A stretch of 64,000 nt of DNA from Candidatus Latescibacterota bacterium (GCA_022827835.1 JAJEIO010000017.1:62001-126000); one strand, 5' to 3'; shown: positions 45,672-53,409, counted from the first letter of the stretch. Made by a program: numbers and translations. The notes: generated from the letters alone by a model not told the origin.

Positions 45672-47119
45672 ACAGTCACCTCCTTTTCAGTTATGTACTC
45701 TTCTGCCGATTCCTCGGCGTCGAGTTCGCCGAGATTTGAATTCTCCCTATCATGGATTGTACTGTCCAAGTCGTCTTCCGCAAGCGGATCCACTTTCGGC
45801 AGTTTAGCCGCCGCCTCGCGCACGTCGAGCTTGCCGGTGACGATATCGGCGATTAGGCGGGTGCGGTATTCGCCAATTAGCTGTAGCTCTCGTTGTTCTC
45901 TCTCTACCAACCGATTGGTTTTTGCCATGCCTTCTGCCAGTGCTTTGAGTATCAGAATCTGTTCCCCCTCGGGCGGCAAGAACACTTTCGTCTCAAGGAG
46001 TTTTTCATCATATAATCGAAGAAAACCAGCGGTCCCAGTACCGAGCCCTGTGGACTTTCGCCGGAAGTGTGCACGATAGCCTGAGGTTCTAAGAAGATCG
46101 CTCAAGAATTGCATCTGTATTGGTTCCCTCATTTCGAAGACAGAATAATCAGGACTCACAAGCCCGTTAATCCTTGAACAGAATACCAATCCGTTGTTGG
46201 CCTGCATACGATTAACGACTAGTTGGCCCGATGAAACGAGTTTGAACCCAACAAGAGTTCGGCCTTGTGGGGGCCGAGCGAAGTGCTCAGCGTAGACAAC
46301 TACCCCGTGGTCCCGCCGCAACGATAGGAGTGTCTCTTTTCCAGTGAGGGAACGTCGGTCAACCGACCGAAGAAGAGTTTTTAGCCGTCGCCTTTCCCAA
46401 TGCTCCGGTACATCACCTAACCACTCCACACCGGAAGATTTGTAGGCCGGATAGGGCTCGCCGGTTCGCACGTCGATCTGGCCCGTGACGGCTTGGTGGA
46501 TGATGGCCTGCTTCTGCTCCTCCAGCAGCGCAATCAGCTTCTGCTTGGCGCGGATGTAGCGCCGGATGCGCCGGTCGGCGTGGTCGAGGAAGCGGACGAT
46601 GGCGGCTTGTTCCGAAAGCGGCGGAAGGGGCAGATACGAACGGGCGAGTCTCTCGTAGTCTATATTTTGGCCCTGACGAATACCTGTGACGAATAGCGAT
46701 AAATTCTCGATGTAGGGACGTGACTTGAATACTTTGGCGATATATGGTTGGTGATCTCGTTCTGAGGGATATAGAATTGTGTATGCGGGACTAATTATCC
46801 CTTGCTCTCTTGCAAACTCAATACCACCCTGAAAGGATCTAAGGCTGATCACAAAGTCGCCAACTCGTACGATCTTGAGTAATTGAAGATCCTTCAGGGC
46901 GAGAACTGTCCGGTTCTCGTATTTCTCCTTGCGAACGACTCCCTTTGTTTGAGTAGCTGCCAGTAAAGGCTCATCAGGGAATCCCTTTTCGCTGCGTTGG
47001 ACTAGAAGGCTCTTGGTTCTCCTGAGGTCCCAATGTACGGGCACTTTCCCTAGCCACTCTACACCAGAGTCCTTCACTTCCGGATACGGCTTCAGTTGGC
47101 CGGCGTTAGGTAACTTCAT
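45668..47119 (-). CDS. hsdS: type I restriction-modification specificity subunit S
   Basis: HsdS (483 residues) sets the DNA recognition sequence for the HsdM/HsdR complex. It has the usual two half-site repeats, each opening with an SGVEWLGxVPxHW segment (near 17-30 and 231-244). A target-recognition domain follows each, then a long conserved helix: LPPLSEQAAIVRFLDHADRRI with KLIALLEEQKQAIIHQAVTGQ near 165-210, and ILKALAEGMAKTNRLVEREQRELQLIGEYRTRLIADIVTGKLDV near 385-430. The two recognition domains differ, so a bipartite asymmetric site is expected. It overlaps the following DUF433 gene by 4 bases. Confidence 0.92.
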   Translation of the reverse strand: MKLPNAGQLKPYPEVKDSGVEWLGKVPVHWDLRRTKSLLVQRSEKGFPDEPLLAATQTKGVVRKEKYENRTVLALKDLQLLKIVRVGDFVISLRSFQGGIEFAREQGIISPAYTILYPSERDHQPYIAKVFKSRPYIENLSLFVTGIRQGQNIDYERLARSYLPLPPLSEQAAIVRFLDHADRRIRRYIRAKQKLIALLEEQKQAIIHQAVTGQIDVRTGEPYPAYKSSGVEWLGDVPEHWERRRLKTLLRSVDRRSLTGKETLLSLRRDHGVVVYAEHFARPPQGRTLVGFKLVSSGQLVVNRMQANNGLVFCSRINGLVSPDYSVFEMREPIQMQFLSDLLRTSGYRAHFRRKSTGLGTGTAGFLRLYDEKLLETKVFLPPEGEQILILKALAEGMAKTNRLVEREQRELQLIGEYRTRLIADIVTGKLDVREAAAKLPKVDPLAEDDLDSTIHDRENSNLGELDAEESAEEYITEKEVTV

Positions 47120-47141
47120 ACCAAGAAAACCTCATCGTGTT

Positions 47142-47471
47142 CTATAGGTATTCCACATGTCCTACCATCTCTTCCGCTGCCAAAACCTGATAGATCAACA
47201 TCAAGCCACGAATTATCTCGCCAACCGTATTTTCTTGAGACGTGTAAACAATTCCTCGGTGGTCAGAAACGGTTGCTGCAAGACGAAGAAAGTCATCATC
47301 CTGCGTGAAGATGACCCGTTCTGCTTCCCTAGCCATTCTAAAAATTTCCTCATCAGACGCTCCAAGATTTCCGGCTTCGGCAACAGTCAATACATCCACA
47401 CCTCTTCGACGTAGCCCCATCACAACTGCTCTTGAGACATTCTCATCCGTGTAAAACTTAATCTTCGCCAC
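47142..47471 (-). CDS. DUF5615 (PIN-like) toxin, second copy
   Basis: This 109-residue protein starts MAKIKFYTDENVSRAVVMGLRRRG, with the PIN-like acidic residue in TDENV near 8-12. GASDEEIFRMAREAERVIFTQDDDFLRL near 37-64 carries the DDDF acidic site. It is the toxin half of a DUF433/DUF5615 pair; its start overlaps the DUF433 gene by 14 bases. The sequence differs clearly from the copy at 45104, so the two pairs were acquired separately or diverged long ago. It lies 22 bases before hsdS. Confidence 0.75.
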   Translation of the reverse strand: MAKIKFYTDENVSRAVVMGLRRRGVDVLTVAEAGNLGASDEEIFRMAREAERVIFTQDDDFLRLAATVSDHRGIVYTSQENTVGEIIRGLMLIYQVLAAEEMVGHVEYL

Positions 47472-47781
47472 GTTGCGTCAGGTCTTGAATCTTTTGAGGA
47501 AGCTTCGAAGAGGATTTTTGGCGTAAGGCATTTACAAATGCTCGACTCTCTTCGAGCGATTGGTCAATCTCATGCCGGTGATCGAAATAGTAAGCCAATG
47601 CCGCATACACATCCGCGAGGGTTATATCGTAATCGCTGGCGATTTCGTCGGCACTCTTGCCTAGGCGCTCGTGCCAGATGACGATATTCTCCACAGTGAT
47701 CCGACGACCGGCAATGCGGGGTTTGCCACTTGATATGCCTGGGGTGATCTCAATGTGTTGATTCAGGGTTTCCGTTGTCAT
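47458..47781 (-). CDS. DUF433 antitoxin, second copy
   Basis: The 107-residue protein has the DUF433 core: EITPGISSGKPRIAGRRITVENIVIWHERLGKSADEIASDYDITLADVYAALAYYFDHRHEID in residues 10-72, with the conserved GKPRIxGxRI step. A C-terminal helical tail (VNALRQKSSSKLPQKI) probably wraps the toxin. ATG 47781 is eight bases after GAGG; another ATG two codons earlier (47787) is too close to it. It precedes and overlaps its toxin gene, the usual order for such pairs. Confidence 0.78.
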   Translation of the reverse strand: MTTETLNQHIEITPGISSGKPRIAGRRITVENIVIWHERLGKSADEIASDYDITLADVYAALAYYFDHRHEIDQSLEESRAFVNALRQKSSSKLPQKIQDLTQRGED

Positions 47782-47798
47782 TTCCATTTCCTCTTGGC

Positions 47799-48014
47799 TC
47801 AGTCGTCGCGGCTATCTGTTGGCTCGGCCTGCGTTGATTGGCGCATTCGCGTGGCCAATTCTTCCAGCGCGGGGTCGGAATACCGCTTGGAATTGAACCA
47901 CTCTATCCGTTCGTCAATAGTCATGTCGGCTGTTTCGGCGGTAATTCGGGCGCGGGCTTCGCGCATGAACTTGACGCAGGCGAATTTCTTTTTGGCGCGG
48001 GGGGCTTCAGTCAT
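47799..48014 (-). CDS. small conserved-looking protein of the R-M operon, unknown
   Basis: The 71-residue, highly charged, helical product opens MTEAPRAKKKFACVKFMREA, then reads MTIDERIEWFNSKRYSDP. The KFxCVKxMR opening followed by MTxxERIEWF recalls small antitoxin-like proteins seen near toxin genes, but I cannot assign a family. It sits between hsdM (20 bases upstream) and the DUF433 gene on the same strand. GAGG nine bases upstream supports the ATG at 48014. Confidence 0.5.
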   Translation of the reverse strand: MTEAPRAKKKFACVKFMREARARITAETADMTIDERIEWFNSKRYSDPALEELATRMRQSTQAEPTDSRDD

Positions 48015-48034
48015 GGACAATTTCCTCTGGGGTT

Positions 48035-50032
48035 CTAATGTCGAGTGCCCCGTGTGTGCGGCTGGGCTCCGACGATCTCGCCGAGCAATCCCTCCGTTTC
48101 TTTCTCCAAGGCTAGAATATCGGCCCGAATTTCCTCCAACGTCCGCATTGGCTGGGGCTTGTAGAAATATCGGGTAAAACTGATCTCGTAGCCGATTCTC
48201 ACAGTGTCTGGTTGGTACCAGCCGTCAGCCGCATAGGGCAAAACCTCGCGCTGCAGGAACGCTTCGATGCCGCCTTCCTCTTGCAGTGGAATCTGCTCAG
48301 TGTCGCGCAGGTCGGTGTCCGGTTCGTACTCCACCACGGCGGGCTTGCCGTTGACAGTCGCCTCGAACCGGCCGCGCAGCGGGTCGGCCTCTGTGCCTCT
48401 CTTGTGGATTTTCTTGATGACGGGCGGCGCGGTCTCGCTGCGCTCGCAGTCCTCCTCCAGCTTCTTGATCTCGGCGGCCTTGTAAGCGCGGTTGGGGTCG
48501 GCCCCTTCGAGCCGCAGCGGTCGCTCGACCGTCACCTTATAGTAGCCGAAGGCGTCGTTGTCGAAGATCTTGCTCTGCTCGCTTTCCTCAAAGGCGAGGA
48601 AGGTGTCGCAGATGCGCTGAATGTCCTCCTCGCCGAGCTCGCAGTTCTTCTTGCCTAAGTTTTTGCGCAGCGGCTGGTGCCACTCGGTAGCGTCGATCAA
48701 CTGCACCTTGCCCCGGCGATGCTCTGGCTTGCGGTTGGTGAGCACCCAGACGTAGGTGGCGATGCCGGTGTTGTAGAACATGTTGAGCGGCAGGGCGACG
48801 ATCGCCTCCAGCCAGTCGTTCTCGATGATCCAGCGGCGAATGTTGCTCTCGCCTTGGCCAGCGTCGCCGGTGAACAGGGAACTGCCGTTGTGTACCTCGG
48901 CGATGCGGCTGCCGCCCGGCTTCATCTTGGAGAGCTTATTGGCGAGAAAGAGCATCTGGCCGTCGCTGGAGCGGGTGACCAAGGAATACTCGGGATCGCT
49001 GGCGTGTTCAATCACAAAGCGCGGGTCGCGCATGTCGCGCTTGCCGCCCATGCGCTCCAGATCGGTTTTCCAACTCTTGCCGTAGGGCGGATTGGAGAGC
49101 ATGAAGTCGAACTCTTGGGAGGGGAAGGCGTCGTTGGCCAGGGTGGAGTGCTCCGGGCCGCCCACGATGTTGTCGGCCGCGTCTCCTTCGCCCTTCAGCA
49201 GCAAGTCGGCCTTGCAAATGGCGTAGGTCTCGGCATTGAGCTCTTGGCCGTACAGGTGGGTGGAGACTTCCTTGTCGTGGTCGGCGGCGAGTTGCTGCAG
49301 CACGTCCTCGGCCACAGTCAGCATACCGCCGGTGCCGCAGGCTCCGTCGTAGATCAGGTAGGTGCCGGACTTGATCTGGTCGGCGACGGGCAGGAAGACC
49401 AGCTTTGCCATCAGCGTCACGGCGTCGCGCGGGGTCCAGTGTTCGCCCGCCTCCTCGTTGTTCTCCTCGTTGAAGCGCCTAATCAACTCCTCGAAGATCG
49501 TGCCCATGCCGTGGTTGTCGAGGCCGGGGTGCCTGACCTTGCCGTCGGCGTAGTGCACCGGGGCCGGGCTCAGATTGATGTCGGGAGAGGTGAGCTTTTC
49601 GATCAGCGTGCCGAGGGCGTCGGCTCTGGAAAGCCGCGAGACTTGGTTGCGGAACTCGAAGTTTTCGAGAATGTCTTGGACGTTGGGCGAGAATCCGTCG
49701 AGCCAAGCCCGGAAGTCGGCTTCGAGTTGCTGACGATTGGCGCGGGCGCGTAGGTCGCTCAGGGTGAACTTGGAGGTATTGTAGAAGGCTTGTCCCGCGA
49801 TCTGCCGCAGGGTCGCATCCTGTTCGATGACGCCGGCGTCGTCAAGGGTGGTCTTCATGTCCAGGACCGCCTGCTTGCTGTCCTCCAGCACCGCGTCGAG
49901 CCGGCGCAGCACGGTCATTGGGAGGATCACGTCGCGATACTTGCCGCGCACGTATAGGTCGCGCAGAACATCGTCGGCGATGCCCCAGATGTAATTGGCG
50001 ATCCAATTTAGATCGGTGTTGCTAGTCGTCAT
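48035..50032 (-). CDS. hsdM: type I restriction-modification DNA N6-adenine methyltransferase subunit M
   Basis: HsdM (665 residues) methylates adenine in the site set by HsdS. The N-terminal HsdM domain (about 1-160: YIWGIADDVLRDLYVRGKYRDVILPMTVLRRLD) is followed by the methyltransferase domain. There the SAM-binding loop is YDGACGTGGMLTVAEDVL near 225-242 and the catalytic motif IV is SNPPYGKSW near 310-318. GEHWTPRDAVTLMAKLV near 195 is the usual pre-domain motif. A long C-terminal extension (about 490-665) matches the large-type HsdM. It is the first gene of the minus-strand operon. A degenerate copy of its middle lies at 53251-53385. Confidence 0.94.
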   Translation of the reverse strand: MTTSNTDLNWIANYIWGIADDVLRDLYVRGKYRDVILPMTVLRRLDAVLEDSKQAVLDMKTTLDDAGVIEQDATLRQIAGQAFYNTSKFTLSDLRARANRQQLEADFRAWLDGFSPNVQDILENFEFRNQVSRLSRADALGTLIEKLTSPDINLSPAPVHYADGKVRHPGLDNHGMGTIFEELIRRFNEENNEEAGEHWTPRDAVTLMAKLVFLPVADQIKSGTYLIYDGACGTGGMLTVAEDVLQQLAADHDKEVSTHLYGQELNAETYAICKADLLLKGEGDAADNIVGGPEHSTLANDAFPSQEFDFMLSNPPYGKSWKTDLERMGGKRDMRDPRFVIEHASDPEYSLVTRSSDGQMLFLANKLSKMKPGGSRIAEVHNGSSLFTGDAGQGESNIRRWIIENDWLEAIVALPLNMFYNTGIATYVWVLTNRKPEHRRGKVQLIDATEWHQPLRKNLGKKNCELGEEDIQRICDTFLAFEESEQSKIFDNDAFGYYKVTVERPLRLEGADPNRAYKAAEIKKLEEDCERSETAPPVIKKIHKRGTEADPLRGRFEATVNGKPAVVEYEPDTDLRDTEQIPLQEEGGIEAFLQREVLPYAADGWYQPDTVRIGYEISFTRYFYKPQPMRTLEEIRADILALEKETEGLLGEIVGAQPHTRGTRH

Positions 50033-50047
50033 CGGGATTCCTGTACT

Positions 50048-50074
50048 GTAGGGGCGACGGCCGGTCGCCCCTAC
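50048..50074. repeat. REP-like inverted repeat upstream of hsdM
   Basis: Eleven-base arms (GTAGGGGCGAC and its complement) surround a five-base centre. It is 15 bases before the hsdM start and, if the -10 at 50093-50098 is right, lies in the hsdM leader RNA. Its build matches the hairpin at 40158, so both are probably dispersed repeats. Confidence 0.6.
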
Positions 50075-50092
50075 GGGTGATTAAATTAGGGA

Positions 50093-50098
50093 ATTATA
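50093..50098 (-). promoter_or_regulatory. possible -10 element for the hsdM operon
   Basis: The minus strand reads TATAAT here, a full consensus -10, about 60 bases before the hsdM ATG. No good -35 lies 16-18 bases upstream, so it may need an activator or be chance in AT-rich DNA. Confidence 0.3.
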
Positions 50099-50130
50099 TA
50101 CTTGGTGCCACTAAGTTTCTGATTTAAGGA

Positions 50131-50187
50131 GGAGGGTTGTTTTTGGTGAACAGCCCTCCCCCTTAAAAATAGGGATAATCCCTATTT
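50131..50187. repeat. two back-to-back inverted repeats
   Basis: The first hairpin pairs GGAGGGTTGT (50131-50140) with ACAGCCCTCC (50150-50159), with one G-U pair. The second pairs AAATAGGGAT (50167-50176) with ATCCCTATTT (50178-50187) around a single base. They mark the boundary between the GC-rich hsd operon and the AT-rich small-gene region. They could end transcription from either side, although no long T run follows on the plus strand. Confidence 0.45.
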
Positions 50188-50235
50188 CTTGCCTCGCTGG
50201 ACAGGTCTTTATATCTTCTCTTTAGGAGGAAAACA

Positions 50236-50382
50236 ATGGCCATATTCCCGATAGCCTCGACACAGGACCATTCCGTCGAAAATAGGTCCAAAAAATCAAT
50301 CAGTCCACTTGACTCGGTCCGTTTCATATTGTTAAATGCAAACGGCGTGCCAAGACGTGAGCAAATAGACGATTTTTCATAA
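50236..50382 (+). CDS. small unknown protein (48 residues)
   Basis: This short frame has an excellent ribosome site (AGGAGG, 6 bases before ATG) and ends at TAA 50380-50382. The product (MAIFPIASTQDHSVENRSKK at its start, ending EQIDDFS) is polar with no membrane segment and matches no family I know. It is the first of a run of short plus-strand genes in AT-rich DNA, the style of phage or mobile-element cargo. Confidence 0.5.
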   Translation: MAIFPIASTQDHSVENRSKKSISPLDSVRFILLNANGVPRREQIDDFS

Positions 50383-50407
50383 ATTCCCCTATTTATAGGA
50401 TATTAAT

Positions 50408-50635
50408 ATGTATTTTTTTGAAATAAAAAAAGCAAATGACCCCCAAAAAGATTGGTATTATTGGCTTTTTTGCAGACTCCACGAAGAAGAAAAGAGAATA
50501 GATTATTTGGCGAGGTCTTTAAATGAATATCCTACTGTGGGCCTTTGTAATCTTTCTATTGATGAAATCGTTGTAGGAGGACGCAATGTGCCTGTGTTTT
50601 TCAATGAAAAAACCATTAGGAATACGCCTCCTTGA
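50408..50635 (+). CDS. unknown protein (75 residues)
   Basis: The product opens MYFFEIKKANDPQKDWYYWL and is rich in charged and aromatic residues, with no signal peptide or membrane helix. TAGGA lies eight bases before the ATG. The base composition is much more AT-rich than the flanking chromosome. No family was recognised. It begins 25 bases after the preceding small gene and so probably shares its transcript. Confidence 0.5.
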   Translation: MYFFEIKKANDPQKDWYYWLFCRLHEEEKRIDYLARSLNEYPTVGLCNLSIDEIVVGGRNVPVFFNEKTIRNTPP

Positions 50636-50691
50636 CAAAGGTTTATGGATATACAATCTTTCTTCTTGTTACTTTGACAAGGAGAAAGATT

Positions 50692-50958
50692 GTGGACAAA
50701 ACAGATTATTTAATTGGTCGCCAAGCATCCATGATGCAAGCGACTATGATACTTGCTGCTATCCTTGACAGCATCCTTGAGCAAGGAACTGTTGGTAAAG
50801 AGAAACATCAAGCCTCACAAGCTCTATGCAAGAATCTACTTCGGGCGTCAAGAGAGATTCAAGACGGAGACTTACCGGATCAATACAAAGATGGATACTC
50901 AGATGCCTGTAAGGCATTAATTGTAAGCCTTGAAAAGGCCGCACGGTCTGACGCATGA
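50692..50958 (+). CDS. unknown helical protein (88 residues)
   Basis: I place the start at GTG 50692, because AAGGAG lies seven bases upstream. The frame is open 20 codons further, but that extension would overlap the previous gene and lacks a ribosome site. The product (MDKTDYLIGRQASMMQATMI at its start) appears fully helical, with an AAILDSILEQG core and a DLPDQYKDGYSDACKALIVSLEKAA C-terminus. No known family was recognised. Confidence 0.5.
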   Translation: MDKTDYLIGRQASMMQATMILAAILDSILEQGTVGKEKHQASQALCKNLLRASREIQDGDLPDQYKDGYSDACKALIVSLEKAARSDA

Positions 50959-51091
50959 CGCTACTCCTTGTGTTCTAATGGTTTATAGACGTTGACAAAC
51001 CGTATATAGGTCCCGGCCTACTAAGCTGAACACTTGGACTGCTTGACAAGGGAAATGAGCGGTTGTTAGGTTCCGAAAAAAGGAGGTTGCC

Positions 51092-51226
51092 GTGGAACGC
51101 GATAACGTCTTAGAAACACCAGAAGAAGCAGAAAAAAGGTTTCATCGAGAGGTTAAAGACTATCTGGTTCATCTCGGATACATCGGAAAAGACGATGATC
51201 TTCCTTTGCCTTTTGTAATCAGATAG
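51092..51226 (+). CDS. small unknown protein (44 residues)
   Basis: The GTG start at 51092 has a strong AGGAGG five bases upstream, and the frame ends at TAG 51224-51226, 34 bases before a clear terminator. The acidic product starts MERDNVLETPEEAEKRFHRE and ends LPFVIR. No homology was recognised. The strong ribosome site plus downstream terminator make it a likely real gene despite its length. Confidence 0.5.
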   Translation: MERDNVLETPEEAEKRFHREVKDYLVHLGYIGKDDDLPLPFVIR

Positions 51227-51260
51227 AGTTTTTGCTCATCCTCTCGCCGCGCTCGTGGCT

Positions 51261-51300
51261 AAGCGGCCAAGCTCGAAGCTCTGAGATTGGCCGCTTTTTT
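51261..51300 (+). terminator. Rho-independent terminator
   Basis: A perfect 10-base stem, AAGCGGCCAA (51261-51270) with TTGGCCGCTT (51287-51296), has a 16-base loop and a T run to 51300. It closes the small-gene run starting at 50236. Confidence 0.85.
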
Positions 51301-51432
51301 GCGCCTTGCCGGTAGAACTTGACTTCTGAAAATCGGTCCGGTTCTTAGAACAAGCTGGATGGGCCAGCTATAAAAACACAGGGCCACGATGTTATTAGCA
51401 TCGTATAGCCACTTAGCAAGGAGATGCGAGAG

Positions 51433-51684
51433 ATGAACGGAGAGAAAAAGTATGCGGATGTTGCTGCGTACTACATATCGGAGATTTCCATAGGTCCAAC
51501 TGACCTGAGCAAACTGTTGCCATCCTATAACGACATAGATAGGGACAACGGCTTTTGTATCGTGAATTTAGCACTTAAAGATTCGGCAGGATCACCCAAC
51601 GATGACGACAGTATCAACATCTTGCTTCCGCATGATGTTGCAACGGCACTTTACTCGGCATTTGCAGATGAATTCCCTGTTTAG
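51433..51684 (+). CDS. unknown protein (83 residues)
   Basis: ATG 51433 is nine bases after AAGGAG; an in-frame ATG at 51424 abuts that site and is unlikely. The product (MNGEKKYADVAAYYISEISI at its start, ending SAFADEFPV) looks like a small alpha/beta cytoplasmic protein with an acidic pI. No family was recognised. It stands alone between two strong terminators, so it should have its own promoter in 51301-51420. Confidence 0.5.
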   Translation: MNGEKKYADVAAYYISEISIGPTDLSKLLPSYNDIDRDNGFCIVNLALKDSAGSPNDDDSINILLPHDVATALYSAFADEFPV

Positions 51685-51711
51685 TCCGTTATCTTCCTGA
51701 TGTTTCTTTAT

Positions 51712-51750
51712 GAGAGCAGGACGACGGCGAGCGTCGTCCTGCTCTCTCTT
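51712..51750 (+). terminator. Rho-independent terminator
   Basis: A perfect 15-base stem, GAGAGCAGGACGACG (51712-51726) with its complement (51732-51746), has a 5-base loop and a short T-rich tail (TCTTT). It is 27 bases after the preceding gene. Confidence 0.8.
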
Positions 51751-51834
51751 TAATAACCGTGTAATAATCCCTCAAACTAGTCCGTCAATTTTTCGGTCCG
51801 GGGACTTTTCCTGTCTTTCGCGCCCCGGTTTACC

Positions 51835-52074
51835 CTAATACTCTTTAAGCCCACATCGTACACAGATTCTCTTTGGAAGACCCTCCGGGGGAAGGTTTCC
51901 AAAATCTACCTCTCCGGCCCTATATGTCTTATCCTTCCATTTATGACAACCAACTTTACAAAGAAATCGTCCCCAATATCGTCTCAAAAACGATCTGACC
52001 TCTTCCTTATAGCGGTCAGACAGTGAAAATGCCAACATTATAATCGCTACTATTCCTGCTACCACTTCCCACAT
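51835..52074 (-). CDS. small membrane protein with two Cys pairs
   Basis: The 79-residue product has one N-terminal membrane helix (VVAGIVAIIMLAFSLS, residues 4-19) and a basic segment. Two CxxxC/CxxC-like pairs follow (CKVGCHKW near 39-46 and CVRCG near 71-75) that could bind zinc. GGAAGG lies upstream of the ATG. It is convergent with the gene at 51433. The function is unknown. Confidence 0.45.
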   Translation of the reverse strand: MWEVVAGIVAIIMLAFSLSDRYKEEVRSFLRRYWGRFLCKVGCHKWKDKTYRAGEVDFGNLPPEGLPKRICVRCGLKEY

Positions 52075-52086
52075 ATATCGCCTTCC

Positions 52087-52281
52087 TTATACAGCTTGCT
52101 TTCTTCTATCGCCATGTCGAGCCTCCCGCGTTAAAGTGAAGGCCATTGACGATCTGATGTCGATCCCGTGGGGGCCGACCCGGACACCTGGTTGCCAAAT
52201 CGAAGCCGGCAGCAACGGTTTGATCCGCTGCCATTGCGCATCGGTTACATCGGTGGCATATTGGCCACTAGGCGTACTCAT
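52087..52281 (-). pseudogene. IS5-family transposase fragment
   Basis: The frame from ATG 52281 begins MSTPSGQYATDVTDAQWQRI and continues KPLLPAS, the standard N-terminus of IS5-type transposases (DUF4096: DLTDAQWxxLxPLLP). After about 45 residues the match ends, and the frame stops within 20 more codons, so only the first sixth of the gene remains. No terminal repeats were found. It is a scar of past insertion in the island. Confidence 0.7.
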
Positions 52282-52510
52282 CATAAGAGCCTTTCTGTTC
52301 AGATTTTGTGGTGAAACCTGAATATGGCTCGATGAGTACGCCGATTCAAATACAGAACACATCAAGGGTTTTCAGACAGCTTCTAAGGGTTTCGGGGCCT
52401 AGTGACACCAAGTATTCCGGGGCCAGTCAGATCGTTTGACCCGTCCCGGTTTTTGTTCTATTGTTCTCCGCGTCCGTTCGCACCTCAACCTCAACGCGGA
52501 AAAAATAAAG

Positions 52511-52948
52511 ATGGACCCATTAAGCCAAGAGACATATAGCCATTTTCGTAAAAAGTTTGAAGAGATATATATTGATTTTGTAAAGACGACATTAACGGTT
52601 TCTGCTGCTACGGTCGCAGCGATTGTTATTTTTTCTAATCGTTTTGACCAAGGTGAGATTCCATTTCTTCTTTATTTTTCAATGGTTGGATTTCTATTTT
52701 CAATCCTTTGTGGCGTAGCTCTTCAGTTTTACATGTGCATAGACATATCCTCTTTCCTTGACAAGCTGGAAGTATCTGGTCTGGCGCAAAAAGACGTGCA
52801 TATCGACGGTAGTATTCGTATGAAGAGTTCCAGAAAATTCTTAGCTTTTGTAGTATTACATGTCTCATTGTTTTTTCTCTCTTTTATTTTTTTAGTTATT
52901 GAATTGATTTTGTATTTTTGGCAAAGCTCTTTTAAGTGTATCAGTTAA
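52511..52948 (+). CDS. unknown membrane protein (145 residues)
   Basis: I start it at ATG 52511; the frame is open 25 codons further with no ribosome site. After an amphipathic N-terminus (MDPLSQETYSHFRKKFEEIY) come hydrophobic segments near 22-40 (TLTVSAATVAAIVIF), 50-78 (FLLYFSMVGFLFSILCGVAL) and 112-140 (FLAFVVLHVSLFFLSFIFLV). The layout of paired helices, a hydrophilic loop and a final helix resembles small effector-like membrane proteins in defence islands, but I cannot assign it. The DNA is AT-rich. Confidence 0.5.
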   Translation: MDPLSQETYSHFRKKFEEIYIDFVKTTLTVSAATVAAIVIFSNRFDQGEIPFLLYFSMVGFLFSILCGVALQFYMCIDISSFLDKLEVSGLAQKDVHIDGSIRMKSSRKFLAFVVLHVSLFFLSFIFLVIELILYFWQSSFKCIS

Positions 52949-52963
52949 GCCGCATCTAATATC

Positions 52964-53203
52964 TCATAGCCGCTTAAAAAAGCGACTGGTGGCATCAAGT
53001 ATATAATTCCCCTTATGGAAGGCCACGTCGATTTCTTCGGACATCATCCTAATGTCAAATACGCTAGAGTCAACATATTTCACTACACGCCGCCATAGGG
53101 AATACCCTTCCCGTTGAGTAGCACACTCAATTCGCTCAATGAACTTTTTTGCGAAAAACAGAATCTTTCTTTGAATGCCTTTGTCTCGGCTCATCTCGCT
53201 CAT
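52964..53203 (-). CDS. unknown basic helical protein (79 residues)
   Basis: ATG 53203 has AGGAAG just upstream; a longer open frame to 53371 runs through the hsdM remnant and is not credible. The product opens MSEMSRDKGIQRKILFFAKK and ends in FHKGNYILDATSRFFKRL. It is predicted to be helical and basic, with no known family. It converges with the membrane protein gene at 52511. Confidence 0.4.
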   Translation of the reverse strand: MSEMSRDKGIQRKILFFAKKFIERIECATQREGYSLWRRVVKYVDSSVFDIRMMSEEIDVAFHKGNYILDATSRFFKRL

Positions 53204-53250
53204 AGGCTTCCTATCTCTGCTTGTTTCGCTTGAGGGCGACACCTGCAATA

Positions 53251-53385
53251 ACGTCGGCTTTGCAAATGGCGTAGGTCTCGGCGTTGATCTCCTACCTGTA
53301 TAGGTGGGTAGAGATCTACTTTCCGTGTTCGGTGGAGAGTTACTGAAGCACCTCCTCGCCACGGTCAGCATGCCGCCAGTGACGC
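53251..53385 (-). pseudogene. degenerate hsdM fragment
   Basis: About 135 bases match hsdM 49204-49339 (the SAM-binding GGMLTVA region to ICKAD) with many substitutions and frame breaks. GGMLTVA is still readable on the minus strand. It directly abuts the left direct repeat of the island at 53410. It is evidence of an older or second R-M system, or of a rearranged end. Confidence 0.7.
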
Positions 53386-53409
53386 TAGAATAAAGACCAA
53401 ACGACAGCC

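Noticed and set aside
50167..50187. Palindrome containing TAGGGATAA, reminiscent of half of the I-SceI site
   Set aside because: Only nine bases match, the rest is a simple inverted repeat, and no homing endonuclease gene is near.
50992..51048. Two TTGACA hexamers upstream of the small gene at 51092
   Set aside because: Neither has an acceptable -10 at 16-18 bases; a promoter is likely here but cannot be placed.
53204..53371. 5' extension of the small gene at 52964-53203
   Set aside because: It runs through the hsdM remnant in a wrong frame and lacks a ribosome site.
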